Counted from the first letter of the stretch, positions 33,639 to 42,549 are shown. The stretch: 64,000 bases of DNA from Nocardioides sediminis (GCF_003047295.1 NZ_PZYZ01000003.1:1-64000), one strand, 5' to 3'. Numbers and translations are program-made. The notes: generated by a model from the letters alone, not told the origin.

Positions 33639-34943
33639 TCAGTACGCCGCGGAGCTGAGCGCGGCGGCCGCCTCGCCCGCCAGCGTCGTGACGTCGTCCG
33701 GCACCGGGACCTCGGCGGCGGCCCGCCCCTGCCACATCTGCAGCGCGACGACCCGGGCGGCGGCCTCCTCCGCGCGCTCGCGGGTGACGTCGCCCTCGTC
33801 GATCGCCTTGGTGAGCACCCGGTGGGTCTCCACGGTGTCGACGGGCATCAGCAGCAGGTCGGCACCGGCGTTGAGGGCGGCGACCGCCGGCTTCCAGCTG
33901 GCCGCGACCGCACCCATGCCCAGGGAGTCGGTGATGGTGACGCCCTCGAAGCCGAGGTCGTCGCGCAGCAGGTCGTAGACCTCGGGGGCCAGCGACGCCG
34001 GGACCCCGGGCGCGATCGCCGTCAGGTCGAGGTGGCTGGTCATCACCGCGGGGGCGTGGCTGGCGATGGCCGCCTCGAACGGCGGCAGGTCGTGGGCGCG
34101 GATCTCGGCCAGGCTCGAGTCGAGCACCGGCAGGGTGTCGTGGCTGTCGCTGGTGGCGGCACCGTGGCCCGGGAAGTGCTTGACGGTCGAGACGACGCCC
34201 GCGGCGTCGTACCCCCGGACGGCGGTGGCCGTGGCCTTGGCGGCCACGGCGGGGTCCTCGCTGGCCGACCGGGTGCCGATGGTGGGGTCCGCGGCGCCGA
34301 TGGTCACGTCCGCGACAGGGGCGAAGACCCAGGTGAAGCCGAGGTCGCGGACCTCGAGCCCGGTGGCGTACGCCGCCTGTCGGACCGCCTCGCGGCCGGC
34401 CTTCCCGTCCGCGGTGATGGCGGCCCCGGCCGCGTCGAAGGCGGGGAACTCGGTGGCGATGCCGCGCAGGTGGGAGACGTAGCCGCCCTCCTGGTCGACG
34501 CCGATGACCGCCGGGAAGTCGCGTCCGTCCGCGGCGACGGCCTTGCTGATGGCGGCCGTGGTGGCGCGCACCTGCGCCTCGTCGAGGATGTTGCCGTTGG
34601 TCACCGACATGCCCGCGAGGTGGTGGTCGCGCACCATCGTCGCCACGGTCGCCGGGTCGGTCCCGTGGTAGCGGCCGACGATGACCTGCCCGGCCAGCTG
34701 CTCCGACGTCCACCCCTCGACCAGCTCCTGCGCCTGCGCCAGCTCCCCCACCGTGGGTCCCCAGCCGAGCGCGGCGTCCGGGTCGGGCTCCTCGGGGGCC
34801 TCCGGGGTCTCGGCCTCCGCCGTCGTGCTGCTGGTCCCGTCGGTGGCCGGCGCCGGCTCCCCCTCGGGCGAGCCCGCACAGCCACCGATCAGCAGGACCC
34901 CCGCCGTGACGGCGGCGGCGGTGGTCAGGAGAGGCAGTCGCAC
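33639..34943 (-). CDS. glycoside hydrolase family 3 lipoprotein (beta-N-acetylhexosaminidase-like)
   Basis: A 434-residue predicted lipoprotein (lipobox IGGC, Cys about 22) with an acidic Thr/Pro-rich linker and one GH3 N-terminal TIM barrel. GVDQEGG (about 150) and KHFPGHGAATSDSHDTLP (about 253-270) are the NagZ signature; the Asp/His dyad in the latter is the acid/base unit specific to GH3 N-acetylhexosaminidases. The nucleophile is the Asp in ITDSLGMGAV. It would remove GlcNAc from cell-wall fragments outside the membrane. GTG start with TAACCT ending seven bases before it (leaderless type). Confidence 0.9.
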   Translation of the reverse strand: MRLPLLTTAAAVTAGVLLIGGCAGSPEGEPAPATDGTSSTTAEAETPEAPEEPDPDAALGWGPTVGELAQAQELVEGWTSEQLAGQVIVGRYHGTDPATVATMVRDHHLAGMSVTNGNILDEAQVRATTAAISKAVAADGRDFPAVIGVDQEGGYVSHLRGIATEFPAFDAAGAAITADGKAGREAVRQAAYATGLEVRDLGFTWVFAPVADVTIGAADPTIGTRSASEDPAVAAKATATAVRGYDAAGVVSTVKHFPGHGAATSDSHDTLPVLDSSLAEIRAHDLPPFEAAIASHAPAVMTSHLDLTAIAPGVPASLAPEVYDLLRDDLGFEGVTITDSLGMGAVAASWKPAVAALNAGADLLLMPVDTVETHRVLTKAIDEGDVTRERAEEAAARVVALQMWQGRAAAEVPVPDDVTTLAGEAAAALSSAAY

Positions 34944-34953
34944 GGCCCGCAGG

Positions 34954-35544
34954 TTACCCGCGGAGCTCGTCGAGGACCGCTTCGACGCGGGCCCGCAGCT
35001 CCTCGAGCGTGCCGTTGTTGTCGATCACGTGCGTGGCGATGGCCCGACGCTCCTCCCGGGTGGCCTGGGCGGCGATCCGGGACTCGGCGTCCTCGCGGGT
35101 CCAGCCCCGGTCGCCGAGCATCCGCTCGACCTGGAGGTCTCGCGGGGCGTCGACCACGACGACGGCGTCGAAGGTGTCCGCGCGGCCGCCCTCGGCGAGC
35201 AGCGGTATGTCGTGCACGACCACGTCGTCCTCGCCGGCGGTCGCCTCGATCTCGGCCATCCGCTCGATCACCAGCGGGTGGATGATCGCCTCCAGGCGCC
35301 GGCGGGCCGCGTCGTCCCCGAAGACGAGCCGTCCCATCGCGGGTCGGTCGAGGTCGCCCTCGGGGGTCAGCACGTCGGGTCCGAACTCGGCCACCACGGC
35401 GTCCAGCCCGGGGGTGCCGCGCGCGACCACCTCCCGCGCCAGCGCGTCGGCGTCGATGACGACGGCTCCCAGCTCGGCGAGGATCGCCGAGACGGTGCTC
35501 TTGCCCGAGGCCACTCCCCCGGTCAGGCCGACACGCATGGTCAC
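34954..35544 (-). CDS. coaE: dephospho-CoA kinase
   Basis: Last step of CoA synthesis: ATP plus dephospho-CoA gives CoA. The 196-residue protein has the P-loop GLTGGVASGKST at the N-terminus, the CoA-binding DADALAREVV, and the lid region with DRGWTREDAESRIAAQ. GTG 35544 overlaps the sulfotransferase stop (GTGA) and has GGAGGGG five bases upstream; ATG 35538 is the alternative. No C-terminal UPF0157 extension, unlike mycobacterial CoaE. It is the last gene of the aspartate aminotransferase-sulfotransferase-coaE unit. Confidence 0.93.
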   Translation of the reverse strand: MTMRVGLTGGVASGKSTVSAILAELGAVVIDADALAREVVARGTPGLDAVVAEFGPDVLTPEGDLDRPAMGRLVFGDDAARRRLEAIIHPLVIERMAEIEATAGEDDVVVHDIPLLAEGGRADTFDAVVVVDAPRDLQVERMLGDRGWTREDAESRIAAQATREERRAIATHVIDNNGTLEELRARVEAVLDELRG

Positions 35545-36431
35545 GACGGCCCCTCCGCGCGCAGCCCGGCCTTGCGTGCGTACGTCGCCGCCTGCTCGTC
35601 GGCGTCGAGCTCCCCGCGCAGCAGCCGCTCGGTGGTCCAGTGCTCGACCGGCAGCCCGGTCAGGGCGACGTACTGCGCCAGCTCGGGCTCGAGGGTGCGC
35701 GCCAGCGTCATCAGGTCCTCGCCGGTCGGTGCGGTGCCGGTGATGGACGGGGAGCCCGCCATCAGCTTGCGCAGCGGCGGGTACGTGCGGAACCGGTCGA
35801 CCCCGATGTGGTCGGTGACGGCGTCGAGGTGCTTGGCGTGGTCGGCCAGGAGCGAGGCGAAGTCGAGGAAGAGCCACTGGTCGCGCGGGAAGACGGTCAG
35901 GCCGTGCTCGACCTGTCCGCCGTAGTAGCCGCGCACCACCCCCGAGGCACGCAGGAAGCGTGCGCGCCCTCCCCGGCCGGTGAACTCCTCGGGCAGGATC
36001 GTCGGGAAGGACGGCGGCCGCCAGGCCATCATCTCCGGCCAGTCCGGCGCCTTGTGCGGCTGCCGCCCGCGCACCATCACCCACTGCGACACCAGCCGGT
36101 CGATGGGGTCGCGGAAGATCGCGACGAGCCTCAGGTCGGGCAGCTGGTCCCGCATCCGCTCCAGCGTGCCCGGCATCAGCAGGTAGCGGGGCGTCGCGTC
36201 CCCGAGCGCGCGTTGCCCCGGCGACGTCCGCCGCACGCCGTACGACGCGTGGTCGGCCTCGAGCCACGTCGACTCGTCGACGTCGAACCAGCCCATCTCC
36301 TTGCGCGGCGGTCGCGCGACCTGGGGGTGCTGGTTGAGCATCCACTGGAGCGTGGACGTGCCGGCCTTCTGCACTCCCACGATCGAGAAGGTGAAGGGCA
36401 GGAAGTCCTGCCCGGTCGGCGCCTCAGCCAC
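35541..36431 (-). CDS. sulfotransferase domain protein
   Basis: A 296-residue cytosolic sulfotransferase-fold protein. The 5'-phosphosulfate loop is FSIVGVQKAGTSTLQWML (about 15-32) and the 3'-phosphate-binding motif is IFRDPIDRLVSQW (about 105-117), so it should use PAPS. The acceptor is unknown; carbohydrate or lipid acceptors are usual for this bacterial class. The GTG at 36431 overlaps the end of the aminotransferase gene by 8 bases and its stop overlaps coaE, an unexpected position for a sulfotransferase. Confidence 0.88.
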   Translation of the reverse strand: MAEAPTGQDFLPFTFSIVGVQKAGTSTLQWMLNQHPQVARPPRKEMGWFDVDESTWLEADHASYGVRRTSPGQRALGDATPRYLLMPGTLERMRDQLPDLRLVAIFRDPIDRLVSQWVMVRGRQPHKAPDWPEMMAWRPPSFPTILPEEFTGRGGRARFLRASGVVRGYYGGQVEHGLTVFPRDQWLFLDFASLLADHAKHLDAVTDHIGVDRFRTYPPLRKLMAGSPSITGTAPTGEDLMTLARTLEPELAQYVALTGLPVEHWTTERLLRGELDADEQAATYARKAGLRAEGPS

Positions 36432-37707
36432 GGTCGAGGAGCTTCTCCACCGCGGCCAGCAGCACGGCCGTGGCCACGCCGTCCATGGCCTCGGAGACCT
36501 CGTCCAGCGGTGGCATGGTCGGCGCGAGGCGGATGTTCTCGTCGTGGGGGTCCTGGCCGTGGGGGAAGGACGAGCCGGCGGGCGTGAGGGCGATGCCGGC
36601 CTCCTTGGCCAGCTGCACCACGCGGGACGCGGTGCCGGGCATGACATCGAGGTTGACGAAGTAGCCACCGCGGGGCTTGTTCCAGCGCGCCACCCCGTAG
36701 CCGTCGAGGCGCTCGGTGAGCACCCGGTCGACCTCGGCGAACTTGGGGGCGATGATCTCGCGGTGCTTGGCCATGTGGTCGCGCACGCCCTGCGCGGAGC
36801 CGAAGAACTGCACGTGGCGGAGCTGGTTGACCTTGTCGGGCCCGATGGAGCCGTGGCCCAGGTGGCCGAGGTACCACCGGACGTTCTCGACCGAGGCGGC
36901 CAGGAAGGCGACGCCCGCGCCCGCGAAGGTGATCTTGGAGGTCGAGGCGAACATCACGGGCCGGTGCGGGTGCCCGCTCGCGGCGGCCAGGCTCAGGATG
37001 TCGGCGCTCTTGGTCTCCTCCTCGGTCAGGTGGTGCAGCGCGTAGGCGTTGTCCCAGAAGATCTTGAAGTCGCGCGCGGCGGTCTCCATCGACGCCAGCC
37101 GCGCGGCCACCTCCTGGCTGCACACCGAGCCGGCCGGGTTGGCGTAGGTGGGCACGATCCACATGCCCTTGATCGACCGGTCCTCGGCGACGAGCCGCGC
37201 GACCTCCTCGGCGTCCGGGCCGTCCTCCCGCATGGGGACCGTGACCATCTCGATGCCCATCGACTCGAGCAGGGTGAAGTGCCGGTCGTAGCCGGGGACG
37301 GGACAGATGAACTTGACCACGCCCTCCTTGCTCCAGGGGCGGTCGCTGTCGACGCCGCCGAAGAGCATCAGGTAGACCAGCACGTCGCGCATCATCGACA
37401 GGCTGGAGTTGCCGCCGGCGACCACCTGCTCGGCCTCGACCCCCAGCAGTTCGGCGAACATCTCGCGCAGCTCGGGCAGGCCGGCGAGCCCCCCGTAGTT
37501 GCGCACGTCGGTGCCGCTGCGGTCGGTGCAGCCGCGGGGCAGGGAGAGCAGCTCGTCGGCCAGGTCGAGCTGGGCCGACGACGGCTTGCCCCGGGTGAGG
37601 TCGAGCGCGAGCCCGCGCGTCTTCAGCTCGTCGTACGTCGCCTGCAGCTGGTCGCGCAGGGCGGCGAGGTCGTCGCGGGACAGGTCGGAGAGCGGCGTGT
37701 GGGTCAC
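36424..37707 (-). CDS. aspartate aminotransferase, subgroup Ic (PLP enzyme)
   Basis: A 427-residue fold-type I PLP enzyme of the AspT/PF12897 group found in actinobacteria (for example Corynebacterium AspT). Features are LDLTRGKPSSAQLDLADELL near the N-terminus, NYGGLAGLPELREMFAELLG, the PLP-stacking WIVPTYANPAGSV, and the Schiff-base Lys in FASTSKITFAGAG (about 260). The class is often mis-annotated as a MocR-type regulator, but there is no helix-turn-helix here. It would interconvert aspartate/2-oxoglutarate and oxaloacetate/glutamate. First gene of a three-gene overlapping unit. Confidence 0.9.
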   Translation of the reverse strand: MTHTPLSDLSRDDLAALRDQLQATYDELKTRGLALDLTRGKPSSAQLDLADELLSLPRGCTDRSGTDVRNYGGLAGLPELREMFAELLGVEAEQVVAGGNSSLSMMRDVLVYLMLFGGVDSDRPWSKEGVVKFICPVPGYDRHFTLLESMGIEMVTVPMREDGPDAEEVARLVAEDRSIKGMWIVPTYANPAGSVCSQEVAARLASMETAARDFKIFWDNAYALHHLTEEETKSADILSLAAASGHPHRPVMFASTSKITFAGAGVAFLAASVENVRWYLGHLGHGSIGPDKVNQLRHVQFFGSAQGVRDHMAKHREIIAPKFAEVDRVLTERLDGYGVARWNKPRGGYFVNLDVMPGTASRVVQLAKEAGIALTPAGSSFPHGQDPHDENIRLAPTMPPLDEVSEAMDGVATAVLLAAVEKLLDRG

Positions 37708-37769
37708 GCGGCAAGGCTACCGAGAGGCGGCGTCCGGCGAGCGACGGCGTCCACGAGGTCGGGTGGACC

Positions 37770-38720
37770 TCAGGCCGTGCAGGAGAACGTGCGCCGGTAC
37801 TGCTGCGGGCTGACCCCGCGCACGCGCGTGAAGTGGTGCCGCAGGGTCGCGGCGTTGCCGAAGCCGACCTCGGAGGCGATCCACTCGATCGAGCGGTCCG
37901 ACTGCTCGAGCAGCACCTGGGCCGCCTGCACCCGTTGGGCCAGGATCCAGCCGTACGGCGTGGTGCCGGTCTCGTCCTTGAACCTGCGGGCGAACGTGCG
38001 GGAGGACATGTGGCTCTGGCGCGCCAGCACCTCGACGCTGAGCTCCTCGCCCAGGTTGGCCTGGATCCACTCCAGCAGCGGCGCCAGCGAGTCGGAGGTG
38101 CACTCCGGCACGGGGCGCGAGATGAACTGCGCCTGGCCGCCGGGACGTTGCGGCGGCACCACCATCCGGCGGGCGACGACGCTTGCCGTGGCCGCGCCGT
38201 GCTCCTCACGCCACAGGTGCAGGGCGGCGTCGAGGCCGGCCGCGGAGCCGGCGCTGGTGATCACCTGCCCCGAGTCGACGTACAGGACCTCGGGGACGAC
38301 GCGGGCGAGGGGGAACCGGGCCGCGAGCTCGTCGGTGTGCTTCCAGTGCGTGGTCGCCTCACGACCGTCGAGCAGTCCCGCCTCGCCGAGCGCGAAGGCG
38401 CCCGTGCACACCGAGAGCACCCGGGCCCCCCGGTCGACGGCGTCCTGCAGGGCGCGGATCACGGGGGCGGGGACCGGTCGGTGGCGGTCCATCGCCGCCA
38501 CGCACACGAGGTCGGCCTCGGCCACCCGGTCGAGGCCGTGGTGCACCTCGAGCCCGAGGCCGAGCGAGGTGCGCACCTGCCCCGGCTCCACCCCGCACAC
38601 CGCGAAGTCGGGCACCGGCAGCCCGTCGTCGCTGCGGTCGACACCGAAGGCCTCGCAAAGCACTCCGAGCTCGAACAGGGCGACGTCGTCCCAGACCAGG
38701 ACGGCCACGTTGGTGAGCAT
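37770..38720 (-). CDS. GlxA-family transcriptional regulator (DJ-1/PfpI plus AraC)
   Basis: A 316-residue regulator. Residues 1-165 form a DJ-1/PfpI-like amidase fold with the nucleophile-elbow equivalent SVCTGAFALGEAGLL (Cys about 104), and residues 215-310 form an AraC-type double helix-turn-helix (LARQSHMSSRTFARRFKDE and IASEVGFGNAATLRHHF). It probably senses a small metabolite. It is divergent from a small membrane protein gene; the intergenic region carries three copies of an ATTACTGCCA-like site, a likely operator. Confidence 0.9.
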   Translation of the reverse strand: MLTNVAVLVWDDVALFELGVLCEAFGVDRSDDGLPVPDFAVCGVEPGQVRTSLGLGLEVHHGLDRVAEADLVCVAAMDRHRPVPAPVIRALQDAVDRGARVLSVCTGAFALGEAGLLDGREATTHWKHTDELAARFPLARVVPEVLYVDSGQVITSAGSAAGLDAALHLWREEHGAATASVVARRMVVPPQRPGGQAQFISRPVPECTSDSLAPLLEWIQANLGEELSVEVLARQSHMSSRTFARRFKDETGTTPYGWILAQRVQAAQVLLEQSDRSIEWIASEVGFGNAATLRHHFTRVRGVSPQQYRRTFSCTA

Positions 38721-38741
38721 CCCGCCAGCATGCCGCAGCCG

Positions 38742-38814
38742 TGGCAGGAAATCAACGCACGTCGGCATTACTGCCACTCGTGGCCGGAACAAGACGAGCG
38801 CATGATTACTGCCA
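38742..38814. promoter_or_regulatory. operator-like repeats (ATTACTGCCA) between the GlxA regulator and a small membrane protein
   Basis: ATTACTGCCA occurs at 38767-38776 and 38805-38814 as direct repeats 38 bases apart. An imperfect inverted copy (TGGCAGGAAAT) lies at 38742-38752. The arrangement in a divergent promoter region fits an AraC-family binding site controlling both genes. Confidence 0.6.
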
Positions 38815-38984
38815 TGACCACTTTCCTCTTCGCCCTCGCCCTGACCGCCCTCGTCGCGCTGCTCGTCCGGTACGCGCGCCACGACCTCTTCGCCGGCACC
38901 GCAACCCGGGCCGACGACCACGACGACCTCGGCCCGGCGGACCCCCGGCGGCACGTGGTCGCCCGCTGGGTCCGCCCGGCCTGA
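38814..38984 (+). CDS. small single-pass membrane protein
   Basis: A 56-residue protein (MTTFLFALALTALVALLVRY at the start; 60 residues if ATG 38802 is used). It has one N-terminal transmembrane helix and a charged Asp/His/Arg-rich tail of about 35 residues. The second operator-like repeat ends at its ATG, so the adjacent GlxA regulator probably controls it. I recognise no family. Confidence 0.6.
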   Translation: MTTFLFALALTALVALLVRYARHDLFAGTATRADDHDDLGPADPRRHVVARWVRPA

Positions 38985-39010
38985 CGTGAGGCACGCGCGT
39001 GCCAGAACAT

Positions 39011-39047
39011 GACAGGAGGCCCGCCGGCGAACCGGCGGACCTCCTGT
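39011..39047. terminator. bidirectional terminator between the small membrane protein and rpsA
   Basis: A 17-bp stem with one C/A mismatch (GACAGGAGG...CCTCCTGTC) and a CGAA tetraloop lies between the convergent stops. Confidence 0.85.
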
Positions 39048-39079
39048 CGTGCTGCTGGTGACCCCGTGGGGTCAGCGGG

Positions 39080-40558
39080 TCAGTTGCCCCCGCCGGTCAG
39101 CTTCTCGCGAAGCGCCTGGAGCGCCTCGTCGGACGCCAGCGAACCGCCGGTCTGCTCCTGGGCGGCGGTGTCGCCACCGTCGGAGGAGTAGGACGTGGCC
39201 TCGCCGGCCTCGACCTCGGCCTGCTTGGCCTCGGCCTGCTGCTTGACGTGCTGCTCCCAGCGGGCGTGCGCCTTGGCGTACTGGTCCTCCCAGAGGGCGC
39301 GCTGCTCGTCGAAGCCCTCGAGCCACTCGCCCGTCTCGGGGTCGAAGCCCTCGGGGTAGACGTAGTTGCCCTGCTCGTCGTAGGTCGCGGTCATGCCGTA
39401 GAGGGTCGGGTCGAACTCCTCCACGTCAGCGGCCGCAGCCGTCTCGTTGGCCTGCTTGAGCGACAGCGAGATGCGGCGACGCTCGAGGTCGATGTCGATG
39501 ATCTTGACCATGACGTCGTCGTTGACCTGGACGACCTGCTCGGGGATCTCCACGTGGCGCTCGGCCAGCTCGGAGATGTGCACCAGGCCCTCGATGCCCT
39601 CCTCGACGCGGACGAACGAACCGAAGGGCACCAGCTTGGTGACCTTGCCCGGGACGATCTGGCCGATCTGGTGGGTGCGGGCGAAGTGCTGCCACGGGTC
39701 CTCCTGCGTCGCCTTCAGCGACAGGGAGACACGCTCGCGGTCCATGTCCACGTCGAGGACCTCGACGGTGACCTCGTCACCGACGGTGACGACCTCGGAC
39801 GGGTGGTCGATGTGCTTCCAGGACAGCTCCGAGACGTGCACGAGGCCGTCGACGCCACCGAGGTCCACGAAGGCGCCGAAGTTGACGATCGAGGACACGA
39901 CACCCTTGCGGATCTGGCCCTTCTGGAGCTGGGTGAGGAAGCCGTGGCGGACCTCGGACTGGGTCTGCTCGAGCCAGGCACGGCGCGACAGGACCACGTT
40001 GTTGCGGTTCTTGTCGAGCTCGATGATCTTGGCCTCGAGGGTCTGACCGACGTAGGGCTGCAGGTCGCGCACGCGACGCATCTCCACCAGGGAGGCCGGC
40101 AGGAAGCCGCGCAGGCCGATGTCGAGGATCAGGCCGCCCTTGACGACCTCGATGACGGTGCCCTCGACGACGCCGTCCTCCTCCTTGACCTGCTCGATGG
40201 TGCCCCAGGCGCGCTCGTACTGGGCGCGCTTCTTGGACAGGATCAGGCGACCTTCCTTGTCCTCCTTCTGGAGGACCAGGGCCTCGACCTTGTCGCCGAC
40301 GTTGACGACCTCGTTGGGGTCGACGTCGTGCTTGATCGACAGCTCGCGCGAGGGGATGACGCCCTCGGTCTTGTAGCCGATGTCGAGCAGGACCTCGTCG
40401 CGGTCCACCTTGACGATGGTGCCGTCGACGATGTCACCGTCGTTGAAGTACTTGATGGTCGCGTCGATCGCCGCGAGGAAGTCCTCTTCGGACCCGATGT
40501 CGTTGACCGCCACCTGGGGCGCGTCGTAGTCCGGAAGAGTGGAGATGGTGCTCGTCAT
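39080..40558 (-). CDS. rpsA: 30S ribosomal protein S1
   Basis: A 492-residue RNA-binding ribosomal protein with four S1 OB-fold domains, at about residues 38-108, 125-190, 211-280 and 298-366. Examples are GDIVDGTIVKVDRDEVLLDI, VEGTVIEVVKGGLILDI, RKGVVSSIVNFGAFVDLGG and VPGKVTKLVPFGSFVRVEEG. As in other actinobacteria, the two C-terminal domains of E. coli S1 are missing and replaced by a Gln/Glu/Ala-rich tail. The ATG at 40558 is chosen because the conserved MTSTIS start is there. The immediate upstream CTTCCCTT has no Shine-Dalgarno; AAGGAA lies 11 bases before the ATG. A -10 candidate is TAGGCT (40691-40696, minus strand), giving a leader of about 125 bases. Confidence 0.96.
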   Translation of the reverse strand: MTSTISTLPDYDAPQVAVNDIGSEEDFLAAIDATIKYFNDGDIVDGTIVKVDRDEVLLDIGYKTEGVIPSRELSIKHDVDPNEVVNVGDKVEALVLQKEDKEGRLILSKKRAQYERAWGTIEQVKEEDGVVEGTVIEVVKGGLILDIGLRGFLPASLVEMRRVRDLQPYVGQTLEAKIIELDKNRNNVVLSRRAWLEQTQSEVRHGFLTQLQKGQIRKGVVSSIVNFGAFVDLGGVDGLVHVSELSWKHIDHPSEVVTVGDEVTVEVLDVDMDRERVSLSLKATQEDPWQHFARTHQIGQIVPGKVTKLVPFGSFVRVEEGIEGLVHISELAERHVEIPEQVVQVNDDVMVKIIDIDLERRRISLSLKQANETAAAADVEEFDPTLYGMTATYDEQGNYVYPEGFDPETGEWLEGFDEQRALWEDQYAKAHARWEQHVKQQAEAKQAEVEAGEATSYSSDGGDTAAQEQTGGSLASDEALQALREKLTGGGN

Positions 40559-40690
40559 AAGGGAAGTGATTCCTTGGATGGTCAGATGTCGTGCGGGCAC
40601 GCGCAGAAGCCCTCTTTTCACCACCGTGGAGAGATGACGAGCGAGGGTCCGCTCCGTATGGAACCCAGGCAGACCTCTGGCGCACCCTCC

Positions 40691-40696
40691 AGCCTA
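40691..40696 (-). promoter_or_regulatory. -10 box of rpsA
   Basis: TAGGCT on the minus strand, with TTGGAC 19 bases further upstream. It predicts a leader of about 125 bases. Confidence 0.45.
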
Positions 40697-40771
40697 CGCG
40701 GCGGCGACCCGCACCGTCCAACCAGGACGCCGAGCGTGGGCCGGTGGCCGACACCTCGATACCGTGACGTC

Positions 40772-41587
40772 GTGCAGGACCACCTTCCCCAGGCCGTCCG
40801 GGTCGAGCGCCGCCCGGTGGACGAGACCGAGTCCCGCGGCGCCAACGGGCCCGACTGGGACCGCTACGCCGACGAGTACCAGGCGACCCACGGCGAGTTC
40901 CTCGGCGACGCGGGCTTCGTGTGGGGACCCGAGGGGCAGACCGAGGACGACCTCGGGATCCTCGGCGACGTCACCGACCGCGACGTGCTCGAGGTCGGCA
41001 GCGGCGCCGGGCAGTGCTCCCGCTGGGTGCGCACGCACGGCGGCCGGGCCATCGGCCTGGACCTCTCCCACCGGCAGCTGCAGCACAGCCGGCGGATCGA
41101 CGAGCTCACCGGCGTGCGCGTTCCCTCCGTGCGCGCCACCGCCACGCACCTGCCCTTCGCGGACGACACGTTCGACGTCGTCTTCTGCTCCTTCGGGGCG
41201 CTCCAGTTCGTGCACGACATCGCGGACGCCGTCGCGGAGACCGCGCGGGTGCTGCGGCCCGGAGGCCGCTACGCCTTCTCCATCACCCACCCGACGCGCT
41301 GGATGTTCCCCGACGACCCCGGCGAGGGAGGGCTCGTCGCCTCCCAGTCCTACTGGGACCGCACGCCGTACGTCGAGGTGGACGACGCGACCGGGCGCGT
41401 GTCGTACGTCGAGCACCACCGCACCCTGGGCGACTGGGTCCGGCTGCTCGCGGGCCACGGCTTCCGCCTCGTCGACCTGGTCGAGCCGGAGTGGCCCGCC
41501 CACCACGACCGCGTCTGGGGTGGCTGGTCACGAACCCGCGGGCTGCTCACGCCGGGCACCGCCATCTTCGTCGCCGACCTCGGCTGA
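40772..41587 (+). CDS. class I SAM-dependent methyltransferase
   Basis: A 271-residue Rossmann methyltransferase. Motif I is VLEVGSGAGQCSRW (about 70-83), followed by the acidic loop GLDLSHRQLQ, motif post-III LPFADDTFDVVFCSFGALQF, and VLRPGGRYAFSITHPTRWM. The N-terminal HGEFLGDAGFVWGPEG and late VEHHRTLGDWVRLL are typical of an actinobacterial branch of methyltransferase type 11 proteins. The substrate is unknown. TACCGT ends six bases before the GTG (leaderless type). Divergent from rpsA. Confidence 0.88.
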   Translation: MQDHLPQAVRVERRPVDETESRGANGPDWDRYADEYQATHGEFLGDAGFVWGPEGQTEDDLGILGDVTDRDVLEVGSGAGQCSRWVRTHGGRAIGLDLSHRQLQHSRRIDELTGVRVPSVRATATHLPFADDTFDVVFCSFGALQFVHDIADAVAETARVLRPGGRYAFSITHPTRWMFPDDPGEGGLVASQSYWDRTPYVEVDDATGRVSYVEHHRTLGDWVRLLAGHGFRLVDLVEPEWPAHHDRVWGGWSRTRGLLTPGTAIFVADLG

Positions 41588-41610
41588 CCGATCCCTGCAG
41601 ACGCAGCGAC

Positions 41611-41632
41611 CCGCCCCGGCGGGCCGGGGCGG
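41611..41632. terminator. terminator hairpin between the methyltransferase and DUF3068 genes
   Basis: A 9-bp stem (CCGCCCCGG / CCGGGGCGG) with a 4-base loop between two convergent stops. Confidence 0.65.
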
Positions 41633-41658
41633 ATCGTTGGCGAGCTGGTCGTCAGTGC

Positions 41659-42549
41659 TCAGGCGGTCTCGCGCCGACGGCCGGCGAAGACGAGGAACGC
41701 GCCGACCAGCAGCGCGACGGCGCCGCCGATGAAGCCGATGAGGGGCACGGTCCGGGTGATGAGTTCGATCTGGCCGCCCGAGTCCTTGGCCGACTCGACG
41801 TTGTCCGCGACCTGCTCGTCGGTGAACGCGAGGTCGAGGTCGAGCAGCACGCTGCCGTCCTCCAGCGCACGGACCTCCTGCTGCGCCTGCCGGATGATCG
41901 AGCCCGTGACCGGGTCGATCCACAGGTCCTTGTCCTGGGTGTAAACGCCCTGGACGCCGTCGACGACCTCGGCCGGCTGCTCGTCGACGCTGACGTTGTA
42001 CTTGTAGGTCTCCAGGCCGTCGATCGTCTCGGTGCTCTCGTAGACCGCGTCGACCGGGGCGCCGAGGAGCCCGTCCCAGTAGGGGTAGTCCTTCTTCTCG
42101 GCGTCGAAGGGCCACTTGTTGATGAGGCCCTCCTTCTCCTCGGCGCCGGCGGGGAGGTACTCGCCGTTGACGGCCATCGCGTCGGAGCGGTCGGTGGCGA
42201 AGACGTCGGTCGAGGCGGAGATGAGGCGCCCCTGAGGATCATCGGCGTCGACGCAGTCCGGGACGTCGCCCTCGTCGATGACCAGGCACAGGGTGTTGAC
42301 GAAGACGATGACGTCGTCGTCGGAGCGCTTGGAGTCGGCCTTCGTGATGCTGGTGGCCTTGACGTCGAGGCTCTCGATGTCACCGCTGGCGGGGTTGAGC
42401 TTGTCGGCCGTGCCCGCGAGGCGGGTCGTGCTGTCGGTGTCGAGCGGCGTCCGCTTCACCTGGCCCGGTGCCCAGATCGACGCCATCAGGCCGACGACCA
42501 GCAGGAAGGCGCCGAGGGCCAGGAGCACCCAACCAATGATCTTCCGCAC
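41659..42549 (-). CDS. DUF3068 (PorA-like) membrane-anchored protein
   Basis: A 296-residue protein with a transmembrane helix at each end (IIGWVLLALGAFLLVVGLMA near the N-terminus; IGFIGGAVALLVGAFLVFAG near the C-terminus) and a roughly 230-residue extracytoplasmic domain. That domain has the DUF3068 features WPFDAEKKDYPYWDGLLGAP and TKD/QDKDLWIDPVTGSII. The family is widespread in actinobacterial envelope loci; some databases name it PorA-like. GGGAGGG lies upstream of the GTG. It is divergent from the glycan cluster. Confidence 0.88.
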   Translation of the reverse strand: MRKIIGWVLLALGAFLLVVGLMASIWAPGQVKRTPLDTDSTTRLAGTADKLNPASGDIESLDVKATSITKADSKRSDDDVIVFVNTLCLVIDEGDVPDCVDADDPQGRLISASTDVFATDRSDAMAVNGEYLPAGAEEKEGLINKWPFDAEKKDYPYWDGLLGAPVDAVYESTETIDGLETYKYNVSVDEQPAEVVDGVQGVYTQDKDLWIDPVTGSIIRQAQQEVRALEDGSVLLDLDLAFTDEQVADNVESAKDSGGQIELITRTVPLIGFIGGAVALLVGAFLVFAGRRRETA

